Below, piece after piece: positions 43,674 through 51,521 of a stretch of 64,000 nucleotides of DNA; within the stretch, counting starts at the first letter, position 1; the number at the start of each line of letters is the position of its first letter. Both the position numbers and the translations under genes were made by a program. The notes under the pieces are model-generated. The model saw only the letters and a program-made list of their open reading frames with translations. It made no database searches and was not told the origin of the DNA. The stretch is from assembly GCA_965220825.1 (NCBI GenBank), contig OZ244839.1:1550001-1614000 (forward strand), given 5' to 3'. The stretch comes from G965220825 sp965220825 (GTDB lineage: Bacteria > Pseudomonadota > Alphaproteobacteria > UBA828).

Positions 43674-43762
43674 GGCGTTGGCGCCCGGCGGGGCTGGGGC
43701 CGCAGGGGCGGCGGGCGACGTCCCCGGGGCGGCGCGCGGCGGAAGGCGGGAGATAAAGAGGC

Positions 43763-45427
43763 ATGCTGGGACGCGACGTCTTCATGGAGAGCCTGCTGGC
43801 CCACGGGGTCGAATATCTGTTCGGCAATCCGGGAACCACGGAGAGCCCCATCATCGACGGCCTCGCCGATCATCCCGCGCTCTCCTATGTGCTCGCCCTG
43901 CATGAAGGCGTGGCCGTGGGCGCCGCCGGCTATTACGCCCAGGCGAGCGGGCGGACGGGCGTGGTCAACCTCCATGTGGCGCCGGGCCTCGGCAATGCGA
44001 TCGGCATGATGTACGGCCTGCTGCGCGGCAACGCGCCCACCATCATCACCGCCGGGCAGCAGGATACGCGGCTTCGGCTGCGCGAGCCGATTCTGGGCCA
44101 CGACCTGGTGGCCATGGCGGCACCGGTGACCAAGTGGAGCGTCGAGGCGGCACAGGCGGACGAGCTCGGCCCCATCATGCGCCGCGCCTTCAAGATCGCC
44201 CACGACCCGCCGTCCGGTCCGGTGTTCGTGGCACTCCCCATCAACGTCATGGAGCAGCAGACGGAGATGGGCGCGGGCCTCCCAAGCCCGCTCTACCGCG
44301 CCCCCCGGCCGGACCCCGAAGGAGTCCGCGCCGTGGCGGAGCGGCTGCTCGCGGCCAAGGCGCCGGCGCTGGTGGTGGGGGACGATGTGGCGCGGGCGGG
44401 CGCGCACCGCGCGGCAATGGCGCTCGCGGAGGCGGTCGGCGCGTCCGTCTGGGTGGAGTTCATCCACCAGCACGCCGCCGTCCCCAATCAGCATCCCAAC
44501 ATGCGGGGCGGTCTTCCGGTCCATGCGGAGGGCATCGTCGAACATCTGGGCGATGCGGACGCGGTGCTGCTCGCGGGCGGGCCATTCTTCGAGGAGGTCT
44601 GGTATACGCCCTGCGCGCCGTTCCCACAGGGTGCGGCGGTGCTGCAGGTGGAGGAGTCGGCGGAGCGCCTCTCACGCAACCACAGGCTCGATGCCGGCCT
44701 GATCGGCGGTCTCGCACCCACTCTGGCGGCCATCGCCCGGCGGGTCCGGGCCGGGCGGACGCCCGCCTTCGAGAAGGCGGCGGCCAGACGCAATGCACGG
44801 CTCGCGGCGCTGAAGGCGAAGGAACGCGCCGAACGTGCGGCCCGGCTGGAGACGCTGCGCGATGTGCGCCCCATGGCGATCCCCGTATTCCTCGCGGCGC
44901 TCCAGGCGGCGCTGCCCAAGGACGCGGTGATGGTGGAGGAAGCGATCACCGCGAGCCCCGACATCTCCCGCACCCTGAACTTCACAAGGCCCGGGGACTA
45001 TTTCTGCGGGCGGGGCGGCGGTATCGGCCAGGGCGTTGCCGGCGCACTCGGGGTGAAGCTTGCATCGCCCGACCGGCCGGTGGTCTGCGTCTCGGGCGAC
45101 GGCTCGGCCATGTACAGCATCCAGGCGCTCTGGACCGCGGCCCACCACCGGCTGCCCATCGTCTTCATCATCCTGGCCAACCGGGAATACCGCATCCTCA
45201 AGCACAATCTGGACATATACCGCCACCGCTTCGGCGTGACGACCAACCGGCCTTACGTCCATATGGACCTTGAAGAGCCGGTTCTCGATTTCGTATCGAT
45301 GGCCGCCGGCATGGGTGTCGCCGCCCGCCGCGTGACGGAACCGGAGGAACTCGCCGCCGCCGTCCGCGAGGCCCTGGCCGCGGAAGTTCCCTATCTCATC
45401 GAAGCCGTCGTCGCCGGCAAGCGGTAG
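43763..45427 (+). CDS. thiamine diphosphate-dependent enzyme (acetolactate synthase/benzoylformate decarboxylase family)
   Basis: 554 residues. Start ATG 43763 follows AAAGAGG. Order is ThDP N-domain with LFGNPGTTE at 19-27 and catalytic Glu48, a central domain, then the pyrophosphate-binding GDGSAMYS motif starting at residue 445 with the downstream Asn (FIILANREYRI). It decarboxylates a 2-oxo acid or ligates two. The sequence lacks the FAD-contact signature of acetolactate synthase as far as I can tell, and looks closer to benzoylformate or oxalyl-CoA-type members. Convergent with ureG. Confidence 0.8.
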   Translation: MLGRDVFMESLLAHGVEYLFGNPGTTESPIIDGLADHPALSYVLALHEGVAVGAAGYYAQASGRTGVVNLHVAPGLGNAIGMMYGLLRGNAPTIITAGQQDTRLRLREPILGHDLVAMAAPVTKWSVEAAQADELGPIMRRAFKIAHDPPSGPVFVALPINVMEQQTEMGAGLPSPLYRAPRPDPEGVRAVAERLLAAKAPALVVGDDVARAGAHRAAMALAEAVGASVWVEFIHQHAAVPNQHPNMRGGLPVHAEGIVEHLGDADAVLLAGGPFFEEVWYTPCAPFPQGAAVLQVEESAERLSRNHRLDAGLIGGLAPTLAAIARRVRAGRTPAFEKAAARRNARLAALKAKERAERAARLETLRDVRPMAIPVFLAALQAALPKDAVMVEEAITASPDISRTLNFTRPGDYFCGRGGGIGQGVAGALGVKLASPDRPVVCVSGDGSAMYSIQALWTAAHHRLPIVFIILANREYRILKHNLDIYRHRFGVTTNRPYVHMDLEEPVLDFVSMAAGMGVAARRVTEPEELAAAVREALAAEVPYLIEAVVAGKR

Positions 45428-45502
45428 CCACCGCGCCGGAGCGGGCGAGATGGGAAAGCAGCCGGCGGGCGATGGAGCCGGACGCGGCGCGCCGCCCCCG
45501 GC

Positions 45503-46147
45503 CTATCCCTCCATCAGGACATCGTGGGCGAGGCGGGCCACCACGTCCTCCAAGCCCTCGCCGGTGCGGCAGTTGGTAAGGAGGACGGGCCGGCCCTCGC
45601 GCACCTCTTCCGCCTCGCGCCGCATGGCCGCGAGGTCCACCCCCACATGGGGCGCGAGGTCGCTCTTGTTCACGATCAGGAGGTCCGCCCGGAGGATACC
45701 GGGGCCGCGCTTGCGCGGGATGTCGCCGCCGCCGGAGACATCGATCACGAACAGCCAGTAGTCCACCAGATCGAGGGAGAAGGTGGAGGCCAGATTGTCT
45801 CCGCCGCTTTCGATCAGGATCAGATCGAGCGGCGCGAAGAGCCCTTCCAGCCGCTCCGCGGCCTCGATATTGAGGGTCGGGTCCTCGCGGATCACCGTGT
45901 GGGGGCAAGCACCGGCCTCGACTCCCACCACCCGCTCGGCATCGATCAGCCCGCCGCGCTGGAGCCGCTCCGCGTCTTCCTGGGTCACCAGGTCGTTGGT
46001 GACGACGGCAAGCGACGTGCCGCGCGCCGCCAAGAGCGGGATCAGCCGCTCGATCAGCGCGGTCTTGCCCGAGCCCACCGGCCCGCCGATACCGACCCGC
46101 GCGGCGCTCGCCGGCACCGCCTCCTTCGCCGCCTCCGCCGTCGCCAT
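45503..46147 (-). CDS. ureG: urease accessory GTPase UreG
   Basis: 214 residues. P-loop GPVGSGKT is at 22-29, and the nickel-binding Cys81-Pro82-His83 motif sits in EAGACPHTVIRED. The SIMIBI-type switch regions IESGGDNL and NKSDLAPHVG are present. UreG uses GTP to deliver nickel to urease. Only ureE is adjacent; ureABC, ureD and ureF are absent here. The gap from ureE is 6 bp, so the pair is one transcript. Confidence 0.93.
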   Translation of the reverse strand: MATAEAAKEAVPASAARVGIGGPVGSGKTALIERLIPLLAARGTSLAVVTNDLVTQEDAERLQRGGLIDAERVVGVEAGACPHTVIREDPTLNIEAAERLEGLFAPLDLILIESGGDNLASTFSLDLVDYWLFVIDVSGGGDIPRKRGPGILRADLLIVNKSDLAPHVGVDLAAMRREAEEVREGRPVLLTNCRTGEGLEDVVARLAHDVLMEG

Positions 46148-46153
46148 GGCCCG

Positions 46154-46624
46154 TCACTCCTCACCGGGGCCCGTGGTTTCATCGTCCACGAGCAGCGCGC
46201 GGCCGTCGGCGAGATGGCCCTCCAGCCGCGCCAGATAGGTCTCCCGCGGGCTGTCGAGCGCCACCCGGATCAGGCTGCCGTCGAAGCGCACCCGCCAATG
46301 CAGATTGCCGCAGAAATAGCCGAGTTCGAGCGCCGCCGCCACGTCCCGCGGTGCGAGCCCGAGCCAGACCGTCTCCCGCATCCGCACGACCACGGCGCGG
46401 TCCGCCTCGAGCAGCAGGACGGAGCCATTGGCGAGCCGCTGGGAGCGCGGGATCGCCACCGCACAGTCCGTGCCCCGATCTGTCCGAACCCTGAGACGCT
46501 TGCGCGCCGTATCCGCGGCGTCGAGCGCAATGGTCTCCACCCGCCCGTCATGGCCCAGCGCATGAAGCCGCTCCGCCAACGCGGGCTCCGCCGCATTGCC
46601 GAGAATTCCCGTCAAACGCAACAT
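46154..46624 (-). CDS. ureE: urease accessory metallochaperone UreE
   Basis: 156 residues from ATG 46624, preceded by a GGGGGAAG stretch. The N-terminal peptide-binding domain and C-terminal metal-binding domain are present. The metal motif reads GNLHW with His109, where most UreE have GNxH. There is no histidine-rich tail, as found in some relatives. It passes nickel to UreG. The neighbouring ureG is 6 bp downstream. Confidence 0.85.
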   Translation of the reverse strand: MLRLTGILGNAAEPALAERLHALGHDGRVETIALDAADTARKRLRVRTDRGTDCAVAIPRSQRLANGSVLLLEADRAVVVRMRETVWLGLAPRDVAAALELGYFCGNLHWRVRFDGSLIRVALDSPRETYLARLEGHLADGRALLVDDETTGPGEE

Positions 46625-46832
46625 CGCTTCCCCCACCCCATCCTAAGGCGAAACCCGACCGCGGCGAAACGGCTTGGCCTCGTTCGGAGCCTGGGAGGGG
46701 GCGCAGGCCAGTAGGGACGCGATGTCCCCCGAACGCCGCCTGATCGTTCTGCGCACGGGCTCGCTCGATGCACGGGCTTCGAGCCTGCAAGAGACACGCG
46801 CGATACGTGCCTCCGAGCCTTGCGAATAGTAT

Positions 46833-46871
46833 ATATATGGACTATTTTTGGTATAGAAAACATATATGGAC
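46833..46871 (+). promoter_or_regulatory. direct repeat ATATATGGAC and promoter-like stretch at the Xre antitoxin start
   Basis: ATATATGGAC occurs at 46833-46842 and at 46862-46871, 29 bp apart, and the second copy includes the ATG (46866) of the antitoxin gene. TATAGA at 46852-46857 could be a -10 element, placing the transcript start at or near the ATG, so the message may be leaderless; no ribosome site is visible. The region is the most AT-rich in this part of the window. Confidence 0.45.
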
Positions 46872-47282
46872 ATTCCAATGGCTGCTCGAGGACATCCGGC
46901 GACGGCGTTCGATCGGAGGGGCCTCTCCGGCCCAGCGTTGCGGACGTTCTTTCGCATTGCGGGGCTCTGGAGCCTTTCCGTCGAGGAACAGATGACCCTG
47001 CTCGGGCTGACGGCGCGATCGACCTTCTTCAAGTGGAAGAAGGACCCCAACACCGTTCTGCCGAAGGATACGCTGGAGCGCATTTCCTACGTCATCGGCA
47101 TCTACAAGGCACTTCAGATCCTGCTCCCCGACCAGAAGGCCGCCGATGAATGGGTGAGGCGTCCGAACGCGGCAGCGCCCTTCGCCGGCCGGTCGGCGCT
47201 CGACCGGATGCTCTCGGGCCAAGTCGCCGACCTCTCCGTCGTCCGGCAATATCTCGACACGCAGCGGGGCGGCTGGGCATGA
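46866..47282 (+). CDS. Xre/MbcA/ParS-type antitoxin
   Basis: 138 residues from ATG 46866; ATG 46878 is an alternative. An HTH-like region (about 35-85, WSLSVEEQMTLLGLTARSTFFKW) precedes the MbcA/ParS/Xre C-terminal antitoxin-binding domain (DUF2384), ending RMLSGQVADLSVVRQYLD. Antitoxins of this type bind the RES-domain toxin and repress their own operon. The downstream toxin gene overlaps by 4 bp (ATGA, 47279-47282), which fits a classical type II pair. Confidence 0.88.
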   Translation: MDIPMAARGHPATAFDRRGLSGPALRTFFRIAGLWSLSVEEQMTLLGLTARSTFFKWKKDPNTVLPKDTLERISYVIGIYKALQILLPDQKAADEWVRRPNAAAPFAGRSALDRMLSGQVADLSVVRQYLDTQRGGWA

Positions 47283-47974
47283 CGCTGCCGGTTGTCCGTA
47301 TCCGGTGGAAGCCGTGCTGGCGCATCATCCCCAGCAGGTTTCCGCCCGTTTCACTGTTCGAGCGGGTCGCCGACCCAGACGACCTCGAGGCGGTCTTCCA
47401 GTTGGACTCGCTCACGAACCCGAGGCTTCGCGACGAGGCCGGCGATATCCGGCTCGTTCCGCCGGAAGATCGCATCAGCGGCCCCGGGACCGTCGTCATC
47501 ATGGCGGCCTTCACCCATCTGAACCCGAGCGGCAGCCGGTTTTCCGATGGCACGTATGGTGTCTTCTATGCCGCGAACGACCTCGAGACGGCCATTGCCG
47601 AGACCAAACACCATCGCGAGCAGTTCATGCGCGCCACGGCCCAGGCGCATATGGAACTGGACATGCGGGTCTACCTCGTCGACCTCGACGGAGACCTGCA
47701 TGACCTGCGCGGCCGGAAGACGGACCAGCCGCTCGTCTACCATAACGACAACCACGCGGCCGCCCGGCATCTCGCGAGAACGCTGCGCGAGGCCGGGTCG
47801 AACGGGATCGCCTATGACAGCGTCCGCCGAACGGGTGGCGAATGTGCCGCCGTGTTCCGGCCCCCCGTTCTGTCGAACGCCCGCCAGGAGCGGCATCTCT
47901 GTTACAGATGGAACGGCGAGCGGATCGAAAGCGTCTATGAGAAACGCGCGCTCGGCGGTGGGAGTCGGTTCTGA
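47279..47974 (+). CDS. RES-domain toxin (NAD+-degrading)
   Basis: 231 residues from ATG 47279. The RES fold is clear from the well-known order RIIPSRFPPVSLFERVAD (Arg), SDGTYGVFYAANDLETAIAETKHHRE (Glu, in the longer conserved region) and YDSVRRTGG (Ser), the R-E-S triad that names the family. Characterised RES toxins such as MbcT degrade NAD+ and halt growth until the paired Xre antitoxin is restored. The length is normal for the family. Confidence 0.88.
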   Translation: MTLPVVRIRWKPCWRIIPSRFPPVSLFERVADPDDLEAVFQLDSLTNPRLRDEAGDIRLVPPEDRISGPGTVVIMAAFTHLNPSGSRFSDGTYGVFYAANDLETAIAETKHHREQFMRATAQAHMELDMRVYLVDLDGDLHDLRGRKTDQPLVYHNDNHAAARHLARTLREAGSNGIAYDSVRRTGGECAAVFRPPVLSNARQERHLCYRWNGERIESVYEKRALGGGSRF

Positions 47975-47990
47975 CCGCGCCGCGCCGCCG

Positions 47991-48659
47991 TCAGCCGCGG
48001 GTGAACGGTGCGCCGTCGAAGCGCTCGCGGGTGGCGATCTCCTCGACGGCGCGGCGCTTCAGCCGGGTGAGCTGCTTCACCGGCCGCCCGAGCGGCACCA
48101 GCGCACTGACCGCGAAATCCGACGGGATGCCGAGGAGCGCCCGGATCTTCGGCTCCTCCGCGACGGCGAGGGTGGTAATAGTGCCGCCGAAACCCGCCTG
48201 GCGCGCCGCGAGCAGAAGATTCCAGACAAAGGGATAGATCGACGCGCCGCTGATGACGCCGACCCGGTCGAGATTCTGGTCGGTGGACGCGACGACCTTG
48301 AGATCCACCAGGACGACGAGAACGACCGATGCCCGCCTGTAGGGCTCGGTCAGCACGGCCGGCACCGCGGTCTTCGCGATCTCCTCGGCTGAGAGCCCGG
48401 ACGGCACGACGCTGTTCCAGGGGTTCTCGCCGGCATCGATCTGGGCCCGGTAGCGCCTGGCCGGGGCTTCGGAGAGCGCCGCGAGCGCGGCCCGCGTCTC
48501 CGCATCCCGCACGACGATGACCCGGTTACCCTGGCGGTTTCCCCCGCTCGGCGCGAAGCGGGCGTTCTCCAACATTTCGTAGAGCGTCTCGTCGGGCAGG
48601 TGGTCCTCCGTATAGTCGCGCGCGGCGAAGGTCGTGCGCATGGCTTCGTAAAGTTCCAT
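47991..48659 (-). CDS. nitroreductase-family FMN oxidoreductase
   Basis: 222 residues from ATG 48659; the longer frame upstream is not supported. Features are the N-terminal RxYxxxxLPDE-like stretch (ARDYTEDHLPDETL), the FMN motif APSGGNRQ, and GFGGTITTL. It probably reduces nitro or quinone compounds with NAD(P)H. The nearest gene upstream on the same strand begins about 170 bp away, so it may be expressed alone. Confidence 0.82.
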   Translation of the reverse strand: MELYEAMRTTFAARDYTEDHLPDETLYEMLENARFAPSGGNRQGNRVIVVRDAETRAALAALSEAPARRYRAQIDAGENPWNSVVPSGLSAEEIAKTAVPAVLTEPYRRASVVLVVLVDLKVVASTDQNLDRVGVISGASIYPFVWNLLLAARQAGFGGTITTLAVAEEPKIRALLGIPSDFAVSALVPLGRPVKQLTRLKRRAVEEIATRERFDGAPFTRG

Positions 48660-48827
48660 GATGATCCCCCTTCGCGCCCGTCCCGCAGCGGCGCACCCCG
48701 CGATCTCCACCGCGGACACTACCCCCGACCCGTCGTACCGTCACGCGGGTGTCGATTCGCCCGGCGCCCCGAATCCCAAGCGCGGCTTTTGCGTAGCGGA
48801 CGTCCGGCGCCATGCGGCCACAGCCCC

Positions 48828-49622
48828 TCACACCGCAACCACCATCCCCTCCCGCGCGACCGTCACGGGGCGGTCTCCGGCTTCCAGCGCCTGCTGCAGG
48901 GCGTCGAGGCGCGCGTCGTCGTGGTCCGGCGAATGGAGGAAGACGATGGAGCGGGTACCGTCGCCTTCCCCCGACGCCGCGGCACCCGTATTCGCCCCAT
49001 CGCCGGCCGCGAGGGGGTGAATTGCCGCGTCCGCGCCGCGTGTGAGCGCGCGAAGCCCTGCATCCGGCGCACCGGCGGGGGCCTCCGCTCCCAGATAGCA
49101 GAGCGCGCGGCGGCCATATTCCACGCGGTAGGCCACGGCGCCCTCTGTGCCGCCCAGTGGCGCGGTGCGGATGCGGATGCCCTCCCGCGGCGTCAGCACG
49201 TCGCCCGCGCGAAAGTCGCACCAGCTCTTGAGGCTGCCGATATAGCTGAGCGGGATGGGGAAGAGCGGCGAAGTCATGAAGGCGTTGAGCCGCGCCCGGA
49301 TGCCGGGCTCATCCCGTCCCGCGGCCGCCCACACGGCGAAGCGGTTGCCGGGGTCGTAGCCCGGCGCGAAAAACGGAAGGCCGCAAACGCGCTCGAAACC
49401 GCCATGGGTGAAGAAGATGTCCGCGTCGACGGACCCACCGCCGGCGAGAGAAGCGCCCAGGCGGCGGATCCCCGTGCCCGCGTCGAAGATCAGCAGATGC
49501 GCGCCGCACCGCACTTCGAGGCAGGGCGTGTTGCCGCCGAAGCGCCGGGTCGCCGCGTCGGCGGTGGGGATGCCGCCCCGCACACCCCAGAAGCGAACGG
49601 TGAAATCCGCCGCCGCGGCCAC
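48828..49622 (-). CDS. metallo-beta-lactamase-fold protein without the zinc motif
   Basis: 264 residues. The N-terminus VRFWGVRGGIPTADAATRRFGGNT matches PhnP-like and other Zn-phosphodiesterase members in order (quoted as their shared core). Where the HxHxDH metal motif is expected, residues 72-78 read THGGFER: the second His, the Asp and the last His are gone. A later region keeps YRVEYGRRALCYLG but has Gly where an Asp ligand is usual. It is therefore predicted to be catalytically inactive or to bind something else. It lies 30 bp downstream of the GST gene, likely in the same transcript. Confidence 0.7.
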   Translation of the reverse strand: MAAAADFTVRFWGVRGGIPTADAATRRFGGNTPCLEVRCGAHLLIFDAGTGIRRLGASLAGGGSVDADIFFTHGGFERVCGLPFFAPGYDPGNRFAVWAAAGRDEPGIRARLNAFMTSPLFPIPLSYIGSLKSWCDFRAGDVLTPREGIRIRTAPLGGTEGAVAYRVEYGRRALCYLGAEAPAGAPDAGLRALTRGADAAIHPLAAGDGANTGAAASGEGDGTRSIVFLHSPDHDDARLDALQQALEAGDRPVTVAREGMVVAV

Positions 49623-49652
49623 GGTGCGGGTTCTCCGGCGCCCCGCCCGCCC

Positions 49653-50366
49653 CTATTCCGCGGCGGGCGCCAGCGGCGGAAGGGCGACGGACGTGCCGCC
49701 TGCCGCCCTGAGCGCGGCATCCAGCCGCTCGTGCCACGCCCGTATCGGATCGTGCGCCGAAAAGAAGGCGAGCGTCGGGCAGATCACGCTGGAGAAGGCG
49801 AGGCTCCCGGCCACGATATAGTCCGCATAGGCCGGCGTTCGCCCGCTGAGGAAGGGCGATTCCGTGAGTGCGGCGCGCACCGGCACGAACACGCCCGAGA
49901 GCCACGCGCGCTGCTCCGCGCTCCTGTCCGCGAACGTCTCCAGCGGCATGCCGAAGCGCTCCTCGCGGGATTCGCGGAAATATGCCTGGTCTTCGGCCCG
50001 GCAGTTCTCCAGGATTTCCAACACGCCCGCTTTCACCACCGCCGGATGAATGGCCCCGTCGGCCCAGCCGTTGATGAACCGCGCCGTCGCGCGGGCCATG
50101 GGGCTGTCGAAAAGCGGCGGTGCGTCCGGATAGGCCTCATCCAGATAACAGGCGATGCGCCACGAATCGGTCACCGTCGTCTCGCCGTCCGTCAGCACGG
50201 GTACCAGCGTCTGGCCGCTGAAGGCGATCTTCTCCTTCTCGGTGAAGCCCACGGGCTCGTAGTCCGCATCCAGGCCCTTGTGTGCAAGCGCGAGCCGGGT
50301 GCGCCAGCAATAGGGGCTGAACCGCCGGTCGTCGGCGCCGCAGAGGTCGTATACCGTTCGTGTCAT
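49653..50366 (-). CDS. glutathione S-transferase family protein
   Basis: 237 residues. The N-terminal thioredoxin-like domain (about 1-80) has the family TVPVL-type motif as TLVPVL and a possible Ser/Cys region FSPYCWRTR. The C-terminal all-helical domain has the conserved PAYADYIVAGSLAF. Its ATG directly follows the stop of the DadA-like gene, so it is the last but one gene of a four-gene run with an iron-sulfur flavin dehydrogenase. Glutathione-dependent detoxification or ring cleavage of the product is possible but unproven. Confidence 0.8.
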   Translation of the reverse strand: MTRTVYDLCGADDRRFSPYCWRTRLALAHKGLDADYEPVGFTEKEKIAFSGQTLVPVLTDGETTVTDSWRIACYLDEAYPDAPPLFDSPMARATARFINGWADGAIHPAVVKAGVLEILENCRAEDQAYFRESREERFGMPLETFADRSAEQRAWLSGVFVPVRAALTESPFLSGRTPAYADYIVAGSLAFSSVICPTLAFFSAHDPIRAWHERLDAALRAAGGTSVALPPLAPAAE

Positions 50367-51521
50367 TCAAACCTCCTCGTTCTTCTCGGCGAATCGGCCG
50401 ATATCGAAACCTTCGATGGATGTGGGCGTGTGTCCGTCGAGCGCGAGTTCCGCAGCCACCGCGCCGGAGGCGGGGCCCAGGCAGAAGCCGTGGCCGCTGA
50501 AGCCGAAGGCATGGACCAGGCCGTCGGTGGTCCCGCTGGCGCACAGCACCGGAAGCTGGTCCGCAGTGCAACCCTCCACCCCGCTCCAGAACCGGATGAC
50601 ACTGGCTTCGGCAATCCGGGGCACGATCTCGATGGTCCGCGCGAGCGTGCTTAAGCTCTCCTCCGCGTTGACCTTGCCGAAGCCCACGTCGAGGTCCGCG
50701 GTGGTGCTGCGCCCGCCGGCAATGACGTTCCCACGCGGGATCTGCCGGGCGTACACGTCCCCTCCCACCACGCCGAGCGCGGGCTCCATGAAATAGGGCA
50801 CCGGCTCGGTGACGAACATCTGGGGCTCCATGGGCCAGATCTCGACCGGTTCGCCGAAGCGCCCGGCCATGCGGCCGCCCCATGCGCCGGTGCTGTTGAT
50901 CAGCGCGCGGGCGCGGAGCGTGCGCCCCGATTCGGTCTCGACGACAAAGCCTTCGCCGTCGCGCGCCGCTTCGCTTGCACCGTCCTGCTCGAACAGCGCC
51001 GCGCCCGCCTCGCGCGCAGCCCGGGCGAAGGCGGGGCCGGCAAGGCGGGGGTTGGCCTGTCCGTCGCTCGGGCACCAGGCCGCTCCCACGGCACCTTCGC
51101 CGAACCAGGGGAAGCGCGCCTGCAAGGCGTTGCGGCTCACCATCTCCACCTCGACCCCGTGGTCCGACTGGGCTTCGGCGTGGGCCGCCATGAGTGCCAT
51201 GTCGTCGTCGGAGCGAGCGACCTTGAGATGCCCGGTCACGGCGTATTCGCAGTCGTTACCGACGAGTTCGGGAAGGCGCTTCCAGATCTCGAGCGCGCGG
51301 CGCGCGAGGTCGAGCTCCGGGAGCTTGCGCCCGTTGCGCCGGACGCCGCCGAAGTTCACGCCGCTCGCCGCGGCGCCGAGCTGGTTCTTCTCCACCACGG
51401 CGACCCGCGCACCGCGCTGACGGAGGTGGAGGGCCGCGGAGCAGCCCACCAGCCCGCCGCCCAGGACCAACACGTCGTAGGCCTCCGCCGCCCGCCCCGC
51501 GCTCGCACCACCGGCGCTCAT
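50367..51521 (-). CDS. FAD-dependent amine/amino-acid dehydrogenase subunit (DadA/HcnC-like)
   Basis: 384 residues from ATG 51521, which overlaps the previous stop (51518-51521, ATGA). The FAD-binding GxGxxG segment VLGGGLVGCSAALHL is near residue 20, and the C-terminal GFSGHGFCLGPASG motif closes the FAD site. It resembles the beta subunit of D-hydroxyproline dehydrogenase, octopine oxidase or HcnC. The two upstream genes encode an FAD/FMN oxidoreductase and a [2Fe-2S] protein, the usual partners. Confidence 0.83.
   Translation of the reverse strand: MSAGGASAGRAAEAYDVLVLGGGLVGCSAALHLRQRGARVAVVEKNQLGAAASGVNFGGVRRNGRKLPELDLARRALEIWKRLPELVGNDCEYAVTGHLKVARSDDDMALMAAHAEAQSDHGVEVEMVSRNALQARFPWFGEGAVGAAWCPSDGQANPRLAGPAFARAAREAGAALFEQDGASEAARDGEGFVVETESGRTLRARALINSTGAWGGRMAGRFGEPVEIWPMEPQMFVTEPVPYFMEPALGVVGGDVYARQIPRGNVIAGGRSTTADLDVGFGKVNAEESLSTLARTIEIVPRIAEASVIRFWSGVEGCTADQLPVLCASGTTDGLVHAFGFSGHGFCLGPASGAVAAELALDGHTPTSIEGFDIGRFAEKNEEV

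Noticed and set aside
45503..46624. A complete urease cluster
   Set aside because: Only ureE and ureG can be recognised, and neighbours on both sides are unrelated.
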